In this document: piece after piece, positions 33,804 to 46,332 of the stretch
Layout: every line of letters begins with the position of its first letter
Position numbering within the stretch: the stretch's first letter is position 1
Assembly: GCA_011033025.1 (NCBI GenBank)
Contig: WFMF01000022.1
Location: 744,001 to 808,000 of the forward strand
Direction: 5' to 3'
Source: Beroe forskalii
Taxonomy: Eukaryota > Ctenophora > Nuda > Beroida > Beroidae
Length of the DNA stretch: 64,000 nt
Program-made: the position numbers and the translations under genes
The notes under the pieces: generated by a model
What the model was told of the DNA's origin: nothing
The model's input: the letters and a program-made list of their open reading frames with translations, nothing else
Database searches by the model: none

Positions 33804-34290
33804 TTAATGATACAGTTTCCAAAAGTGGAAAGGAAACACTGCGGCAACAAAACATCAACTTACTGTGTATGACACTGTAAAAGCATGAATTTATACTCAT
33901 ACTTTCATCGTGAATAATTGTCATTTTTTGATTGCAGTCTTTTGATTTAGGGAGCAAGTTTAAAACGCAAAATGATACTATAAACTTTATATCAGTTTTA
34001 TTTATCGTGTTTTGATTTCTAGAATTAATGAAATGATAATCTCTGACTTGAAAAATAATCATTGCGAACCGTGGTGTCCTGACTACGGAGCCAAATTTGT
34101 GAAATCTTCATCGAAAATCTGGCTCTTTTCAAAAGTATCTGGAAATTTCCTCTTGAACCCCTATTAAACTAAAAAGAATTTAATGCAGAATGCCAATGTT
34201 TCCAACCGAAGCAATGTTTCCAATTTACTGAAGCCTCCAATCTGCTTCTAAGGTTCAAGGTTTTAGGTAGGAGGTAATTAAGGGACCCAA
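33804..34290. other. Sequence 3' of the sulfotransferase, probably 3' UTR and intron
   Basis: AT-rich sequence without frames or a clear repeat. Confidence 0.35.
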
Positions 34291-34299
34291 TTCCGACGA

Positions 34300-34580
34300 A
34301 GTCCAGGCCCGTAGCCAGGGCGAGGGCCGTGGGGGCTGCAGCCCCCTCGAAAAATCGGGACCTTCCTCTTATTTTGACGAATATTGTAATATTCGAGGTA
34401 CTAATTACTATGATATTTTTGTGTGTAGGATGGTACTATGATATTTTTGTGTGTAAACGAACGCGTGAATGATATTGATAAACTTGATTTATTTCGACCC
34501 CAAAAAACAGTCTAGAACACCCTTTTTCAAAGTTTTACCGGGGGCTCCTCCCCAATCCCCTGCCGTAGCTTGCTAACTGG
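34300..34580. repeat. GC-rich interspersed repeat related to 2255-2440
   Basis: Starts CCAGGCCCGTAGCCAGGGCG and has GGGGGCTGCAGCCCCC, then a ~25-bp tandem duplication (ACTATGATATTTTTGTGTG twice at 34408-34455), then GGGGGCTCCTCCCCAATCCC. Likely a non-autonomous DNA element. Confidence 0.5.
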
Positions 34581-35049
34581 GCAACTGGCTACTGGCCTTT
34601 CGGACTAGTATCAACCAATGTACATTTCATAAAGTTGTACATCCTTTTGATTAAAATCTAGATCTAATGAGGTTATATGGAACTAAGCAATTATAAACAG
34701 CACATTCTTAGATGATGGTCAGGCATCATATGTCCTGCGGTGAGGAACAAACACAAGTACCCCTCCCCTTCATCGGTGCGTGATAAATGCCTCTACCACT
34801 GTTCATCTTGACTTACTTACTTGTAATGATAATTAGAATGATCAAAGATTGTTGCGCAATTTAGAGCAACGGCACTAAGCATCAAGTTTTGCAGACATAA
34901 TCTGAATAACTCTTTGACACTTTCTGTTAACCTACAGCCAACATCACTCCATGACCCATGTATAAATGTATATATGGCCTTTTATTTACAAAGTTTTACT
35001 TCTATTCCAACATCCGTACGGTCAATGACAGGAATCGAAGGATTCAAGT

Positions 35050-35312
35050 ATAACTAGGCCAGTGACGGTTAAGGGAGTATAATCCATACTTAAATCACCC
35101 GTGATTTCGCTGCATAGGCAGGTCTTCATTTAACCCTCCTCACAGTTTCCTGTACAGTGTACACTTGGCTGATTGAACCGTGAGACTGCTTATTGAGCTT
35201 GAGATAAATGTCTCACCCTAATAGCACAGTGGGAATGGCGCGGAATCGAACCCGGGATCTCTCGATCTTGAGCCAGACTTAATAACATGACAACAACTGT
35301 CCACTAACTTAT
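35050..35312 (-). mobile_element. tRNA-derived SINE
   Basis: On the minus strand, an A-box-like TTAGTGGACAGTTG near 35308 is followed about 50 bp later by a clean B box, GGGTTCGATTCC, near 35250. After the tRNA-like head comes CCATTCCCACTGTGCTATTA and a conserved-looking body (CAGTCTCACGGTTCAATCAG, GTACAGGAAACTGTGAGG). The head-body order is that of a Pol III SINE. The tail and target duplication are not resolved. Confidence 0.5.
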
Positions 35313-35325
35313 TCATATAATTTAT

Positions 35326-37235
35326 GGGGGGGATGAAGCCCAAAAAAAACCAAGCCCCACCCTACTTTTCCGATTCTTGGGCTAGGTTTTTTTTGGTTTT
35401 TTTTGGTTTTTTTTGGGTTACATTTTATTAATTTCTAGTACCTTTCCAAACGATTTTTAGGTTAAAATTCGATTGTTTTATGATGTCTACCATATGACTG
35501 TAGATCCGCAGGAGCTTGGTATGTAGCCTAAACGACCTATAATTGTGTAAGTTACTGAATATAATTGAATATTTTCACTCATCTAATCGTTCTGAAATTG
35601 GTCCTTAACTCCTTACACTGGAGTCTCAAGTCTGGTGGGTACTTTTTCCAGGTCAGGTCCAATCGAGCTTAGCCTAAGGGGTCATATTACTGTTCTAGGA
35701 CCTAAATGTTTATCAAAAGCTGTTTGAACATGGTCCTTATTATAGAGTTATGAGCTTATCTAAGCTTCTTGTCAATTATATTTTACATACTTACTTAGGC
35801 TGATCCTCAGCTTTATTACTCCTGCTTTATTGAGTCCTGGAAGACCTTTTTTGGACCTAACATTCCTCCCTGCTGAACCAAGGCCAATCATATCCTAACA
35901 CTACCTGACTGAGTGACCCTAACCCCTGGGGATACTTTACAGAACCTTTTCTGGCTCTTAATTTTGAGCATATTACAACTCGAGGCATATACATCGCAAC
36001 ATTATTACCAGAAGGTGCAGCGCTAGCCCTGTATGGACTTATGGAGCCCTACCGTTTTCAGTTCCTTGTTTAATGAGCCATGCAGCTAGGACATCACCAC
36101 ATTCAGCCAGGCAAGAGTCTTGCCTGGCTGAATGTGGTGGATGTCCAATGGCTTCATTAAAGAAATGTAGGTTCTCTCCACTCCAGCATGGACATAAGTT
36201 GCATATTATATACCGCCAGCACACAGGAAATATTTCTTTTTTGCTTTGGAGGGTAGGTGAATCATAGGTGAAACTGCACTTGGCAAACCCTTTACCAACC
36301 CCAGAGAAAATTTGACTGACCTTTTCCTGATACCTATTTGACGTTTCACTTACCCCTAGCAAGAAGTTAAAACCTGAGTGACCTTCTTGCCTCTTCTGAC
36401 TTCAATAGTGGTCCCTTCATGACCATTGGCTGACTTCATGCTGAACCTTGGCTGTCCCTTAATAATAACAACTGAATGCGTGATTATCTGATGTCTTGAT
36501 TAGTTGATTGTCCTCACTCAACTTCTTCCCTCAAAAGCCTTTTGATCCCATAGTACTATAATAGCATGGCGACCCGTTGCTTAACCTTGTCTAACTCCTG
36601 GCTCCTTCTGACCATTACCTTGATATTGGACAATCATAAGTGACTGTCTTCCTGGCGACCCTTGGCTATCCTTTGAAATGGTGACTTTTCCAGTGCATAA
36701 CACCTTGTTGATCTCAGATGACACTAGTCTGAACTTTATCAGCCATGAGCAAACCAGTGAGCCCTAAGAAACCCCCTGGTTCACTAGCACTTGGCAGTTT
36801 GCAGGGCCCCTATGTCTTTATTTCAGCACTGAGTGGCCCCCTGGCCTGGTGATTCAAGTCTGACCACTATTAACCCCCTGCTGATCATGCTGGCTGACCC
36901 TCGGCAACTCTTGAGCAGTGCTTTGAGGATAGTTCACCAAAACAATGCCTAAATGTACTAATTATGTCATATAAAACACCACAAATCACCCAAAACATCG
37001 ATAAAACTAACGAATATTGTTTGAAACTATAGTAATATCAATAACAACACATTAATAGCATCAACAATCCATATTGGCATGAAAAAGTCAAAATTTTTGA
37101 AAAAAACCTAACCCAAAAAAACCAAAAAAAACCAAAAAATACCAAAAAAACCAAAAAAAAGCCAAGGCCCACCCTACTTTTCCGATTCTTGGGCTAGGTT
37201 TTTTTTGGTTTTTTTTGGGCTTCATCCCCCCCAAT
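35326..37235. mobile_element. 1.9-kb non-autonomous element, GGGGGGATGAAGCCC inverted ends, AATTTAT target duplication
   Basis: The left end GGGGGGGATGAAGCCCAAAA is mirrored by TTTTGGGCTTCATCCCCCCC at the right. AATTTAT flanks both sides as a direct repeat. Next to each end is a same-orientation block with CCACCCTACTTTTCCGATTC and TTGGGCTAGGTTTTTTTTGG. The 1.65-kb interior has no transposase frame. Many TGACC/CCTGG words give it a low-complexity look, and a perfect hairpin occurs at 36089-36147. Confidence 0.75.
36089..36147. repeat. Perfect hairpin inside the 1.9-kb element
   Basis: Arms of at least 20 bp pair perfectly around the G at 36117: CCACATTCAGCCAGGCAAGA on the left and its complement on the right. 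The match extends to about 28 bp per arm with one single-base gap. Confidence 0.9.
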
Positions 37236-37502
37236 TTATTCAGCATAATATTATTTGGTTTATGATTATGATTCAAAAAAGAGCTTTTATTTCTTTTATT
37301 GAAACTGAAAAGATAGGTGCATCTCCTTAAGGCCCCACTGTTGTGCTCGGTGGCCCCACAAGGATACTATTGCTGACAGCTGACAGGGACCCAAAAATAC
37401 CCTTGAATGATTGGTACATATTATCCTGCCCATTATAGTTAGATAAGATCTAAAATTTTATTTAATATATACTCTACGACTAAAACTTTTCCTTGTGTTT
37501 AG

Positions 37503-37646
37503 AGTGGGTTCCTGGAAGAAGTGAAGCGGTATGTGATGGATCAGATAGCGTTCTGGAGTCGTCACCGGCAGGAGATAATGTTGGGGGTGATAGTCACTCT
37601 GACTGCAGTGAACATTGGGGCCCTGATCTGGCACCTCAAGCAGTGA
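37503..37646 (+). CDS. Last Bcl-2 family exon with tail anchor
   Basis: The acceptor is CTTGTGTTTAG before 37503, and 47 codons then run to TGA. It encodes SGFLEEVKRYVMDQIAFW, a basic SRHRQE turn, and about 20 hydrophobic residues (IMLGVIVTLTAVNIGALI), ending WHLKQ. In Bcl-2 proteins this corresponds to the helix after BH2 and the membrane anchor that targets mitochondria or ER. It joins the exon at 25926-26052 in phase 0. It could belong to another tail-anchored protein if that pairing is wrong. Confidence 0.72.
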   Translation, partial: SGFLEEVKRYVMDQIAFWSRHRQEIMLGVIVTLTAVNIGALIWHLKQ

Positions 37647-37659
37647 AAACCCAACCACC

Positions 37660-39820
37660 TGCACCAGTATTTGAACAATGACACAACACATACACCATTT
37701 GTATTGAAATGCAGCGCGCCAAATGTACTCTGTACACAAATTGTACAAAATGTGTATTATTCATATTAATACATGAAATTATTGCCCGTTGATGTTTTAT
37801 CTCTTTATTTAACCCGACCACCGTTAGCAATGACCAGTCTCTCAGTAATAATAAAAAGTAATAATAACAATTGATCAAATTATGCGTTGTAGACGAGATG
37901 TTTAATTTATTTAAGTTTTGTTATCGAACTGCGCTCGTCTTTGTTTGGGATTTTTTGTATGCAGCGCTTGTTATCTTGTAAAGTTGTAATGCTAGACTGC
38001 TAGCCAAACTCTATTTTGGGTTCCGTTAATACAAACTTAAGTGCCATAGAAAATAGAAATTGAAAAAGTTAATAATTTGTTCATTCAAATCCGTATAAAA
38101 AGAAGTTCTCTTTCACGATTTTGCAATGTTCTAATGACGCCCTGTAATGCACTTGACTTCTAAATTTTAATTACCTTCTCTTCTCAAGTGTTTATTTACA
38201 TTATACCCCTCTTAAATTATTATTATCATAGGGGTTCGTTCACGTAATTCTCAATTATCAAGGGAGTGTTGACATAGCTTTCATGTTTTAGCTATGTAAT
38301 TGTAACCAACATCATGAACTGATTATGGAAAGGATGGATTTTGAAATTTGTCAATGCATAATAGGTGAACGATCCCCTTAAATTCCAGACTTACTGATTT
38401 ATTTCTGAGAGTGAGATCAGACTTATACATCTGTTACATCGATATTTTGAGATTCTCTCTTCACGTGGCTGAATGAATGTGCGTTCTCTCTTCACTTTAA
38501 ATACACGGTTGCAGGTTCCGCATATTTTGTGGTGTTAGATAAAACTGCACCACAGAAAGTCGTACTTTTTGGTGCTGAAAAATGCTTTTGTGTTGCGTTC
38601 GGTTCTAGCAACCACGACAAATGCTAGAAGTGCGTACAGTAAGAAAATGAAGGGAAATTTGTAGTGGTGCCAAATACCATCTCGTGCCAGATCATATGTG
38701 GAAACTGCACAGTGAAGCTATTATTAAAAGAGTAAAAGTGATCAGTGATGGTTTTATGACAATGATGAAGTGAAGACATAAAGACGTAATGAAAAGTTTT
38801 TACTGAGCAATGTTGGGACTCAGTTATTGCCATCTGAATCCGATGTAGATACTCAGCATAAAGTTAACACGTTCCACTTTCCTTGAATTTGAGATAATGA
38901 ATGCATGCCAATTATATGAATTGTTGCAAATTTAATGTGTTAATTTTGTTAATATATAATGTAAGTATTGACAATTGGGTATCAGTAATAATATTGTCAT
39001 GATATTAAGTTGTCGGGTTTTGTATCAAACGTTTCAGAAGTTATCAATGAGGCCGTTGCGCGTGTAACTGTAAGGCACAGATGTGTTAAGAGTAACTTTA
39101 AGATACCTACACAGATAAATCATTTCCTCTGCTTTTGAAAACAGAAAAACTGTTCGAGCAACTCTAGCAATTGTTATCAAGATTAAGATACTGAAAAAGC
39201 TCACTCAAAGTCTGATTTAATTAAAGCATCTGTGTATTGCATCTCCACTGATCTTTTAATTCGTGACCATGAAGTGATATGATCGGCCGAAAAACGCCGA
39301 AATGCTGGTGTAGAAATTTTCGCGTGTACACATTTGATTTAAACATATGGATCACTTATTTTTTGTTCCCTGTTTGCAATTGCAGTAACCTTTGATTTGG
39401 AACCTACCTAAGAAAATTTTAATTGTTAAAGTTCAATTTGCTGCCTACCTAATTCCTATGATTAAAAAATTACGATCTGAAGACTTTCGCACTCGAAGTT
39501 AAATCTTTTGCCTCACCATTGAATTTTTAGAAAAGTCTGAAAATTTATTCTCCCAGCAACGCACATTGCACAATTTGAATGTCGTCATACTCATACCAGT
39601 AACCCTGGGAGCGGGGTGCAAACTTAAGCAAAGCATTTTGGTACTTCAGTCATAATTAAATGCTGTAACTAGTAACTTACAAGAACTTTTATTATCATTA
39701 TGAATATGTCAGTTTGTAATTATACTAAAGTTGAAAATTGTCAACTGTTGCTTCCATGTGGTGTATTTTTATACCAGTTACTTGATTTCGGATCACAAGT
39801 AAAATCTTTTTATGCGTACA
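37660..39820. other. Intergenic between the Bcl-2 and tektin genes
   Basis: Begins with the probable 3' UTR (AATAAA near 37848). The rest is AT-rich without recognised exons or tandem repeats; the longest frame is 69 codons. Confidence 0.4.
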
Positions 39821-39823
39821 CTT

Positions 39824-40082
39824 AGGTCCGTCTCCCATGTAAACGGGAGCCTACATTATCTATGACATTGACAATGACGTCACTCAGAAAAATAAGATTA
39901 AGCGCATCTAGCGCGCTTTAAGCATTAAGGTTAGGGCTCTGGTTAGGGTCAGGATTTGTTAGGTTTAGGGTAAGGATTAAGGTTAGGGTTATAGTTAGGG
40001 CAATGGTTAGGTTTAGGATACAGAAAAATTGACGTTTAGATCTGTGACGTCACTCAGAGCCGTTTATATGGGAGACATACCT
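39824..40082. mobile_element. MITE with degenerate TTAGGG core
   Basis: The left end AGGTCCGTCTCCCATGTAAA and the inverted right end TTTATATGGGAGACATACCT form terminal repeats. Both arms carry TGACGTCACTCAG. The interior 39925-40020 is a run of GGTTAGGG/GGTTTAGG variants on the plus strand. A related arm sits at about 40134-40165. Confidence 0.75.
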
Positions 40083-40179
40083 ACACTTACAGTATCACTA
40101 TTTGAGATTGACAGACCCTTGTGCGTGAATTTTCGGTCAGTCTCCCATATAAGAGGATAGTATTCATCTATGAGATGCC

Positions 40180-40640
40180 ATTCCCCTAACCAGGGGCGTC
40201 GCGCCGCGCACTCCGTGCGCGAAACCAGGGCACTGGTTAGTGGTTAGTATAGGGCAATAACTAGATGGATTTCACCCATCCCTAGCGCGCAACACTCGGA
40301 AATTTTTTGATCCGCTCCGGCTCCGCGGGAAAAAAATGGCAGGCGGCGGTGGGCGGAGAGTAGGGTAAAATCCTACTAGGGCAAACTAACAAACTTGCCA
40401 CATGCTATGTGTGAGTGTCCCTGACTCCCTGTTTGTTTGCGCGCGCCTTTTATCTGAATATCTGGCAACCCTTCCCCTAACCAGGGGTGTCGCGAAACGA
40501 GCAAGGCGCGGCGCGCGCGCGTAAAACTAGGGATCTGGTTAGAGCAATACAACAGGACTTCCCCTAACCATGGGGGCGTCGCGTAACCAGGATCCTGGTT
40601 AGGGCAACAGCAGGACAGTAAGCAGTTGGGCAAAATGCAA
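40180..40640. repeat. Three copies of a CCCCTAACCAGGGG repeat with GCGCG-rich centres
   Basis: CCCCTAACCAGGGGCGTCGCG, CCCCTAACCAGGGGTGTCGCG and CCCCTAACCATGGGGGCGTC start near 40193, 40472 and 40562. Each is followed by a CTGGTTAG segment in inverted sense (for example GATCCTGGTTAGGG). Confidence 0.7.
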
Positions 40641-40644
40641 AATT

Positions 40645-41294
40645 TCATATTTTTACCTCAATCGCTTAGCATGAATTTTGATTTTTAGCTGAAAACGTGA
40701 AACTGTAACGACGCGCGTTATAACAATCAATTTTACGCCGCGCACGAGAGTCACTAGATTATTTTTTACTCCGCAGGCAATGGTAATTTTCCATAATACG
40801 CGCATAACCATAGTTACCGGTTAAAAAGATGGTGTGCATTTGCTAATATTAGTTGAGTGGTGTTTGTCGAGGACACTGACATTTCTCCATCATTTGTCTC
40901 CTCTTTTATTTTACAGTTCTACAAGTTTTTAAAAGACTTTTTCCTGCAAGACATCCTGTCAGGCCGAGTCCCGAGAACGTTATTAACAATTCATCGCATG
41001 TAACAATATGCATGTTGCAGTATTCACTGCTAAGAAAACATTATTGCTTGTTAATGTGCCAAATATACTTGATCGTAACATATTACTGATTCATCCACAA
41101 AAAATTATTAAAATTAAGTTTCAGTTATATCCAGTAACCTTCTTTTAACGTTTAGTAACTCAGAATAACATTCAATGGCACTAGATATACCAAGTAAAGC
41201 CATTTCATTGCTAAAGCCTCAATATCGCCCTTTTCTTCAGCCTTTTGTAGATTGCATGATAATTTATTAAAAGCTAACCCTTATTTGAGTAACC
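40645..41294. other. Probable tektin 5' flank and 5' UTR
   Basis: An X-box-like site, ATAACCATAGTTAC, is near 40803, about 490 bp upstream of the ATG. RFX sites commonly drive ciliary genes (family knowledge), but this match is weak. A TTTTACAG acceptor-like motif at 40911-40917 may mark a 5' UTR exon. Confidence 0.3.
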
Positions 41295-41783
41295 ATGACT
41301 AGCCAGACCATGAAATACACGATGCCTTCGACCAAGTACTCTCCTGAACACACTCACTATGGTATGCCTAACACCGGAGTTTCTTTGCCAGCTACCCGGT
41401 ACACCACTCACGAGTGGTCTGGTTCTAACGCCAACCAATACCTTACTTCCAGCTCGGAGAGAACATCGTCACAAAACCTGCGAAATGAGTCGGAGAGACT
41501 GAGATGTGAGGCAGCTGAGAGGACCCGCAGGACCCAGAACGACATCAATGTGAAACTGCAAGACAGAATAGACAACATTGTCTACTGGAAGACTGAGGTT
41601 GACCGGCAGCTGCAGAAAACTGACCAAGAAATTGCAAACTTGATGGCATCAAAGAAGCAACTGGAGCAAGCCCATGTGGCAACACAACTTCCACACGAGG
41701 TTGCTACAACCTGCCTAAAGCACCGAGAGGGCAGGCTCTCCATTGATCTGGTTCATGACGATGTCGAAGTCCAACTTCTCAAG
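41295..41783 (+). CDS. TEKT1: Tektin-1-like exon 1 (start codon)
   Basis: Starts ATG in GTAACCATGAC context and codes for 163 residues. A Ser/Thr/Tyr-rich head is followed by the WxxxNxxQY-type entry into the first coiled coil. It then has RLRCEAAERTRRTQNDIN, YWKTEVDRQL and RLSIDLVHDDVEVQLLK before a GTAAAT donor, in phase 0. Confidence 0.93.
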
Positions 41784-43237
41784 GTAAATATGAGTTTCAT
41801 GTTTTGATTTGTGTGGTTATTTTCATGTGTCTAATCACTCATTTGTAAACCGTTTTTACTTCAGTGGTACACGTTTGGTGTGAAATTCAACTAAAATTCC
41901 CATCATCACACTGATTCTTTTGTGCCCTCTTGTCTCACAATCCGCTGAAAGTAAATGTAACATTCATGATGTTGATCAGCAGCAATCACTAATCTCTTTT
42001 TAAAAGTAAAAAGTTATATTTTTTCTCCAGTTCTCTGGCTGCACAAAGTTACTCATGTTTGTTTTCTCGCGTGTTTTAAAACCACTTTAATTTATTGTCA
42101 TGCAATTTCTATCTTTAGTTGATTACGCTGCTTGTAAAACGCAGATAATCATTTAAAACTTGCGTGAAATGCAATCGTCTCGAAGTACAACTGCTGGATG
42201 CAGTAACACCTCTGTTCTGCATACTGAATTTTGGAAAACAACAATAATATCTCAACGTTGTACAGCCAATGCCAGCAACCAGTTAATTCCCGTTATATCA
42301 AGTGGCGGTTTCAGCAAAATATCATCTAAGAGAGTCATGCAATGAGCAGCTTATCTCTCAATTCTCGTGAATATCCTTACCCTCATGAAAAGCCAGATAC
42401 ATGAGCAAAGTTGCAATGAACTGCAACTAAGTGTACCTACTCCATGATACAAGTGACCTCTTTCATCAGGATGATAAATATCGGCACCACGAGTGTATCC
42501 GTTACCGGTGTGTGTGTACAAGAAGTAGAGCCTATGTTGGATTAATATAACCACTGTCGTGTTTGATATTCATTATTCCCACTCAAATTCACTGCTCACC
42601 GTGTACAAGTGTGTATATCAATATAATGAATAATACACTCTAACGAGTGTGCAGTGTACGGTTGCCTAGGAGTGAGCAGTAAACAGTGTGCACTCGTCAA
42701 TGCTAGCACTACCACTTGCAGCCCAGGTGTCCAACTTAAACAAGCATTTTAGAAAATTACCCCTTCGTCGACAAGCTCATCGCTAAACGACGTGCACGAC
42801 ACATACATTCCATCGTATAGTTACTATAATATAGTAGTTTGAGAGATATTTTTGAGAGATATTTTAGCTTATGGCTAGTCGGAGCCGATAACCGTTCAGA
42901 GATCACGGCGGTACTTTAATGAATTGAAATATGTACACATTCTTCTGTAGTGCTGCACTGCATGATGCACTACCTAAGGACATCAATTATATATTGAATA
43001 TGAACATATCATGTGACTGTGATTGATTTTCTAAGATGGGAGCACACTCTCGACAGAGAGAGAATGAGAGAGTGAGAGTAAGCCATTCTCTGAGATATAT
43101 TATAGCGTAAAGTAGCATCAGCAACTTATTATACCGTCTCAATATGTATCCGAGTTCTTGTGATGTGTGGGTGTGTGTGTGTGTGTGCCGTGAAATGGAA
43201 GTGAAGTGGTGTGTTAATTCACTTACCTACCTTGCAG
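41784..43237. other. Tektin intron 1
   Basis: AT-rich. Contains an inverted pair ACTGCTCAC/GTGAGCAGT (about 42590 and 42672), a GAGAGA-rich tract (43055-43080) and a (GT)n microsatellite at 43167-43189. Confidence 0.6.
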
Positions 43238-43308
43238 GAGGTTGAAATGATAGAGAACGTACAGGCGCTCCTACAACAACGAATTCTGGAGAGCGATAGA
43301 CAGCTCAG
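43238..43308 (+). CDS. TEKT1: Tektin-1-like exon 2
   Basis: CTTGCAG acceptor and GTATGT donor. 71 bp coding EVEMIENVQALLQQRILESD, continuing the LLK heptads of exon 1 in frame. Leaves two bases for the next codon. Confidence 0.88.
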
Positions 43309-46300
43309 GTATGTTACCTGCCACACTTTAAATTATACATCAAGTAATTTTATTCTTGTTCTGTGTTGGTGAAAAGAATGAAACCAGTTGCCATCTGTTT
43401 TTTATCTACAAACCACAGTAACTAGTAACTACAGAAGTTCTGTTAATTGTAAATCTATACACTTCTATCGTTAGTAGGCAAAACATAAATAATTCATAAT
43501 ATGTTTATTATATGCTTGAGCTTTCGCGCAAAAAAGTGTTTAACCTCCCTTCTCAGTAAACAGTAGCATTCGGTCAAAATTGATCTATTATATTCATCAA
43601 TAGGATATAAAAGCACAATATGTGGTACCATGAAATAGTCATCTCGAATAAATCTCAAAATTTATTTTGAACACTGTACACTTGCTTGATCATTATATTT
43701 GGTGTTACTATTTATTAAGTAACACCGAGATGCAAATTTAAATCCCACTTGTATTCTGTGAATTAAGTCATTTTGTAAGTTCGGTTCCCGCTGCACAATT
43801 TGTAAAAATAAGTTTATGACCTTTGTTACGATTCTAAATATAATTCGTGTATTTTAAAAACACAAAATATGAAGAATAAATCTTTGCAAATCATTGGTTA
43901 AGTGCTAATGATAACGTAATGGATTTAATTAAAGCACCTAAAAATAGAATAGTCACTATAGCAATTCTTATATTTAATTGGGTAATTGAATCTATTTAAA
44001 TAGTAATCCAATCAAGTGTGGTGATATGGGACATGCTTTGGACACCTTCACGCCTCATGTATACTAATGTTCACACAATCTTCAGTCCGTTATTAGCTTA
44101 TTAATTGTAACTTAAAATTAGTAAGTTATCATAAATTATTTAACCATAATAACTAATATTCAATTCATCTTATACTCTAGCCAGATTTTGGAATGATTTG
44201 ATTTAAATAATTTATGCGCATTGCGAAGGGTAAGAACTTGCAAGATTAATACTCGTAGCAGAAATAATAAAATATCATCCATATGAATGCAAAATATAAC
44301 CCTTAATGGACTTTTTCTGGGGCATATATGATTAGAACGATTCTTCTGCCTTTGCCCAATGCCCACCATTGGTTGAATTGAGCAACCCAAGTGTCCCATC
44401 AACAACAGATTTCGGGTCTGGAGGATGCCCTTGTTCTTTGAAACTTCAATTCAATTATTTTAGGTTGAGGCAATTCACTTTCAACTAATCCAAGAATTTG
44501 ATGGATGCATGAGAACTGAAGTGACTGCAAGATTTCGTATTTATTCCTGTTCCGTATCGAAGTTTTAATCAGGATTCGTATCATTAAAAGATTCGTATTA
44601 AGAAATTAGAAGGATTAGAGATACATCTCACTCAGTGAAGACTTCCCCATACCCTCTTCCCTCTGTAGAACTAAGGCGGAGTGACCAGCTGTAAATTCTA
44701 TTTAGTGGGCATCATTAATCGCATTAATGACTTCTACATGCTACTTTGTGCGCAGTGTCTCAAAAACTGTGCATCAATCTCCGGCTCTCAGATTTCAGTT
44801 TCCCATTCCAATCCAATGAGCGGAAATATACAGCCTGTACCCGGTCGTAATGACATAAATACTCTTAACGAGTGATTATTACGTTCTTGTTGCCATGGTT
44901 ACGCACAACAACGCTTAAACAACACAGCAGTATACCGTCTAAGACAACGCTGATTGCTTAGAATAAGCACTATGACCTTGAATGTATAAATACGAAAAAT
45001 ACACGGCTACCTTGCAAATTTAGAAATATATCCTAAGTTCTTAAGTTTGGTGACTTTGCATGGCAACCTAATAACAAAACATAGTAACATAATCCAATAC
45101 TGTTAATTTTCCTACAGGATCTTTATTTAAAATTATATTTGGATTGCATAATAAACTGGTATAATTATAATTCACGACGAAGCCATGACAATGGTCACTG
45201 CGATCATTGTACTTTCATCCTGGAAGTAAATAAAGAATTTCACATTCACTCCTCTAGATCACAATACAATGGACATGTCCTGAGGCTCAACTAATTTTCG
45301 GACGCCACTTGGATAATATGTATTTAATATTTTCACACAAAGTCAGAATGTCATCCTGAGACCTAAAATTATTTGGTTATTCAAGGAACAATGAACATGG
45401 TGTTCAATTCAATCAGCCAAGTTGACCTTTTACATTTTCGTCCACATCAGCAAAGTTATGTAAAACTGGCACACATGATCTCTATTCTTTAAACGCTTCC
45501 GACCAAAATTCTACCTTGGGACAGCCCAAGTCCAGATTGCTTGAAATTAAGAATTACCTACATTAGAATTTCTCTAGACCTTGCCTTAGAATCCAGCTCC
45601 TCAGACTTGCAGAACTCCAACAATTCCACTGATTCTTGGCCCAGAATCAATGCCATTTCAATTTGGCATTGACCAACATGAATCTGACTTTTGAGTGTTG
45701 ACTCCTCAAAAGTATTCAGTTAAAACCGATGACATAAAATGCTACATCGTCATAAGTATATTTAGACGAATTTTATTCAGATTCAAATCGATGTTGCACA
45801 TGCAAAATTTGTCATTCGTGTTATAATTTTGGATCCACGTTTAACGTTTCTACAAGTTTGCACACGTTAAAACTTTTCCCAGCCATGCATGAGCTCATTA
45901 AAACATATTCAAATAACAAGTAAAATATTTCATTTTGTGAGGGGTAAGATTTGACAGGATTCTATGAAAATTACAAAACTGGTGAAGTAGATGTTTAATA
46001 ATACTGATATTAAGTTTCACCAATGCACCTTTCAGCATCATCGTTCACATTTCAAGGATTACTGAGGTCGTTGTCCAGTTTTGCGGATGACGTCAATTCC
46101 GCAATTCGTACTAGCATTACACCAACTTTCCGAACCACGTTTCCTTTTATGCATGTAAAATGTAAATGTACAATGTACCTACATACAAATTAAACCTATT
46201 TGTACAATAAAATGCATGATGTGGGCCCAGCTCCTCCATACATCCATGTACCTACAATATACATTGGACAAGATTACACAACGGTTTCATATGATGTTAA

Positions 46301-46332
46301 TATGATCATACCTACGCCCTATTACCTTTCAG
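43309..46332. other. Tektin intron 2
   Basis: AT-rich, no exon or tandem repeat recognised. An X-box-like GTTGCCATGGTTAC is at 44889-44902. Confidence 0.5.

Larger units (their letters stand above)
25926..37646 (+). other. Bcl-2 family gene (Bax/Bok-like), 3' part: gene span
   Basis: Two exons joined in phase 0 give the C-terminal ~90 residues of a Bcl-2 fold protein. These proteins control mitochondrial outer-membrane permeability in apoptosis (family knowledge). The first exon ends at the GGW of the BH2 motif (SWIKSIGGW). The second continues SGFLEEVKRYV and ends in a hydrophobic tail anchor (IMLGVIVTLTAVNIGALI) plus WHLKQ and a stop. The intron directly after the GGW tryptophan is the position I recall as conserved in Bcl-2 family genes. 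The FVRDYVVSWI segment is closer to Bax/Bok than to Bcl-2/Bcl-xL. Upstream exons (BH3, BH1) were not identified and may lie farther left among the repeats. The ~11.4-kb intron contains a MITE cluster, a SINE, a 1.9-kb element and the sulfotransferase gene. An AATAAA lies about 200 bp past the stop. Confidence 0.7.
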
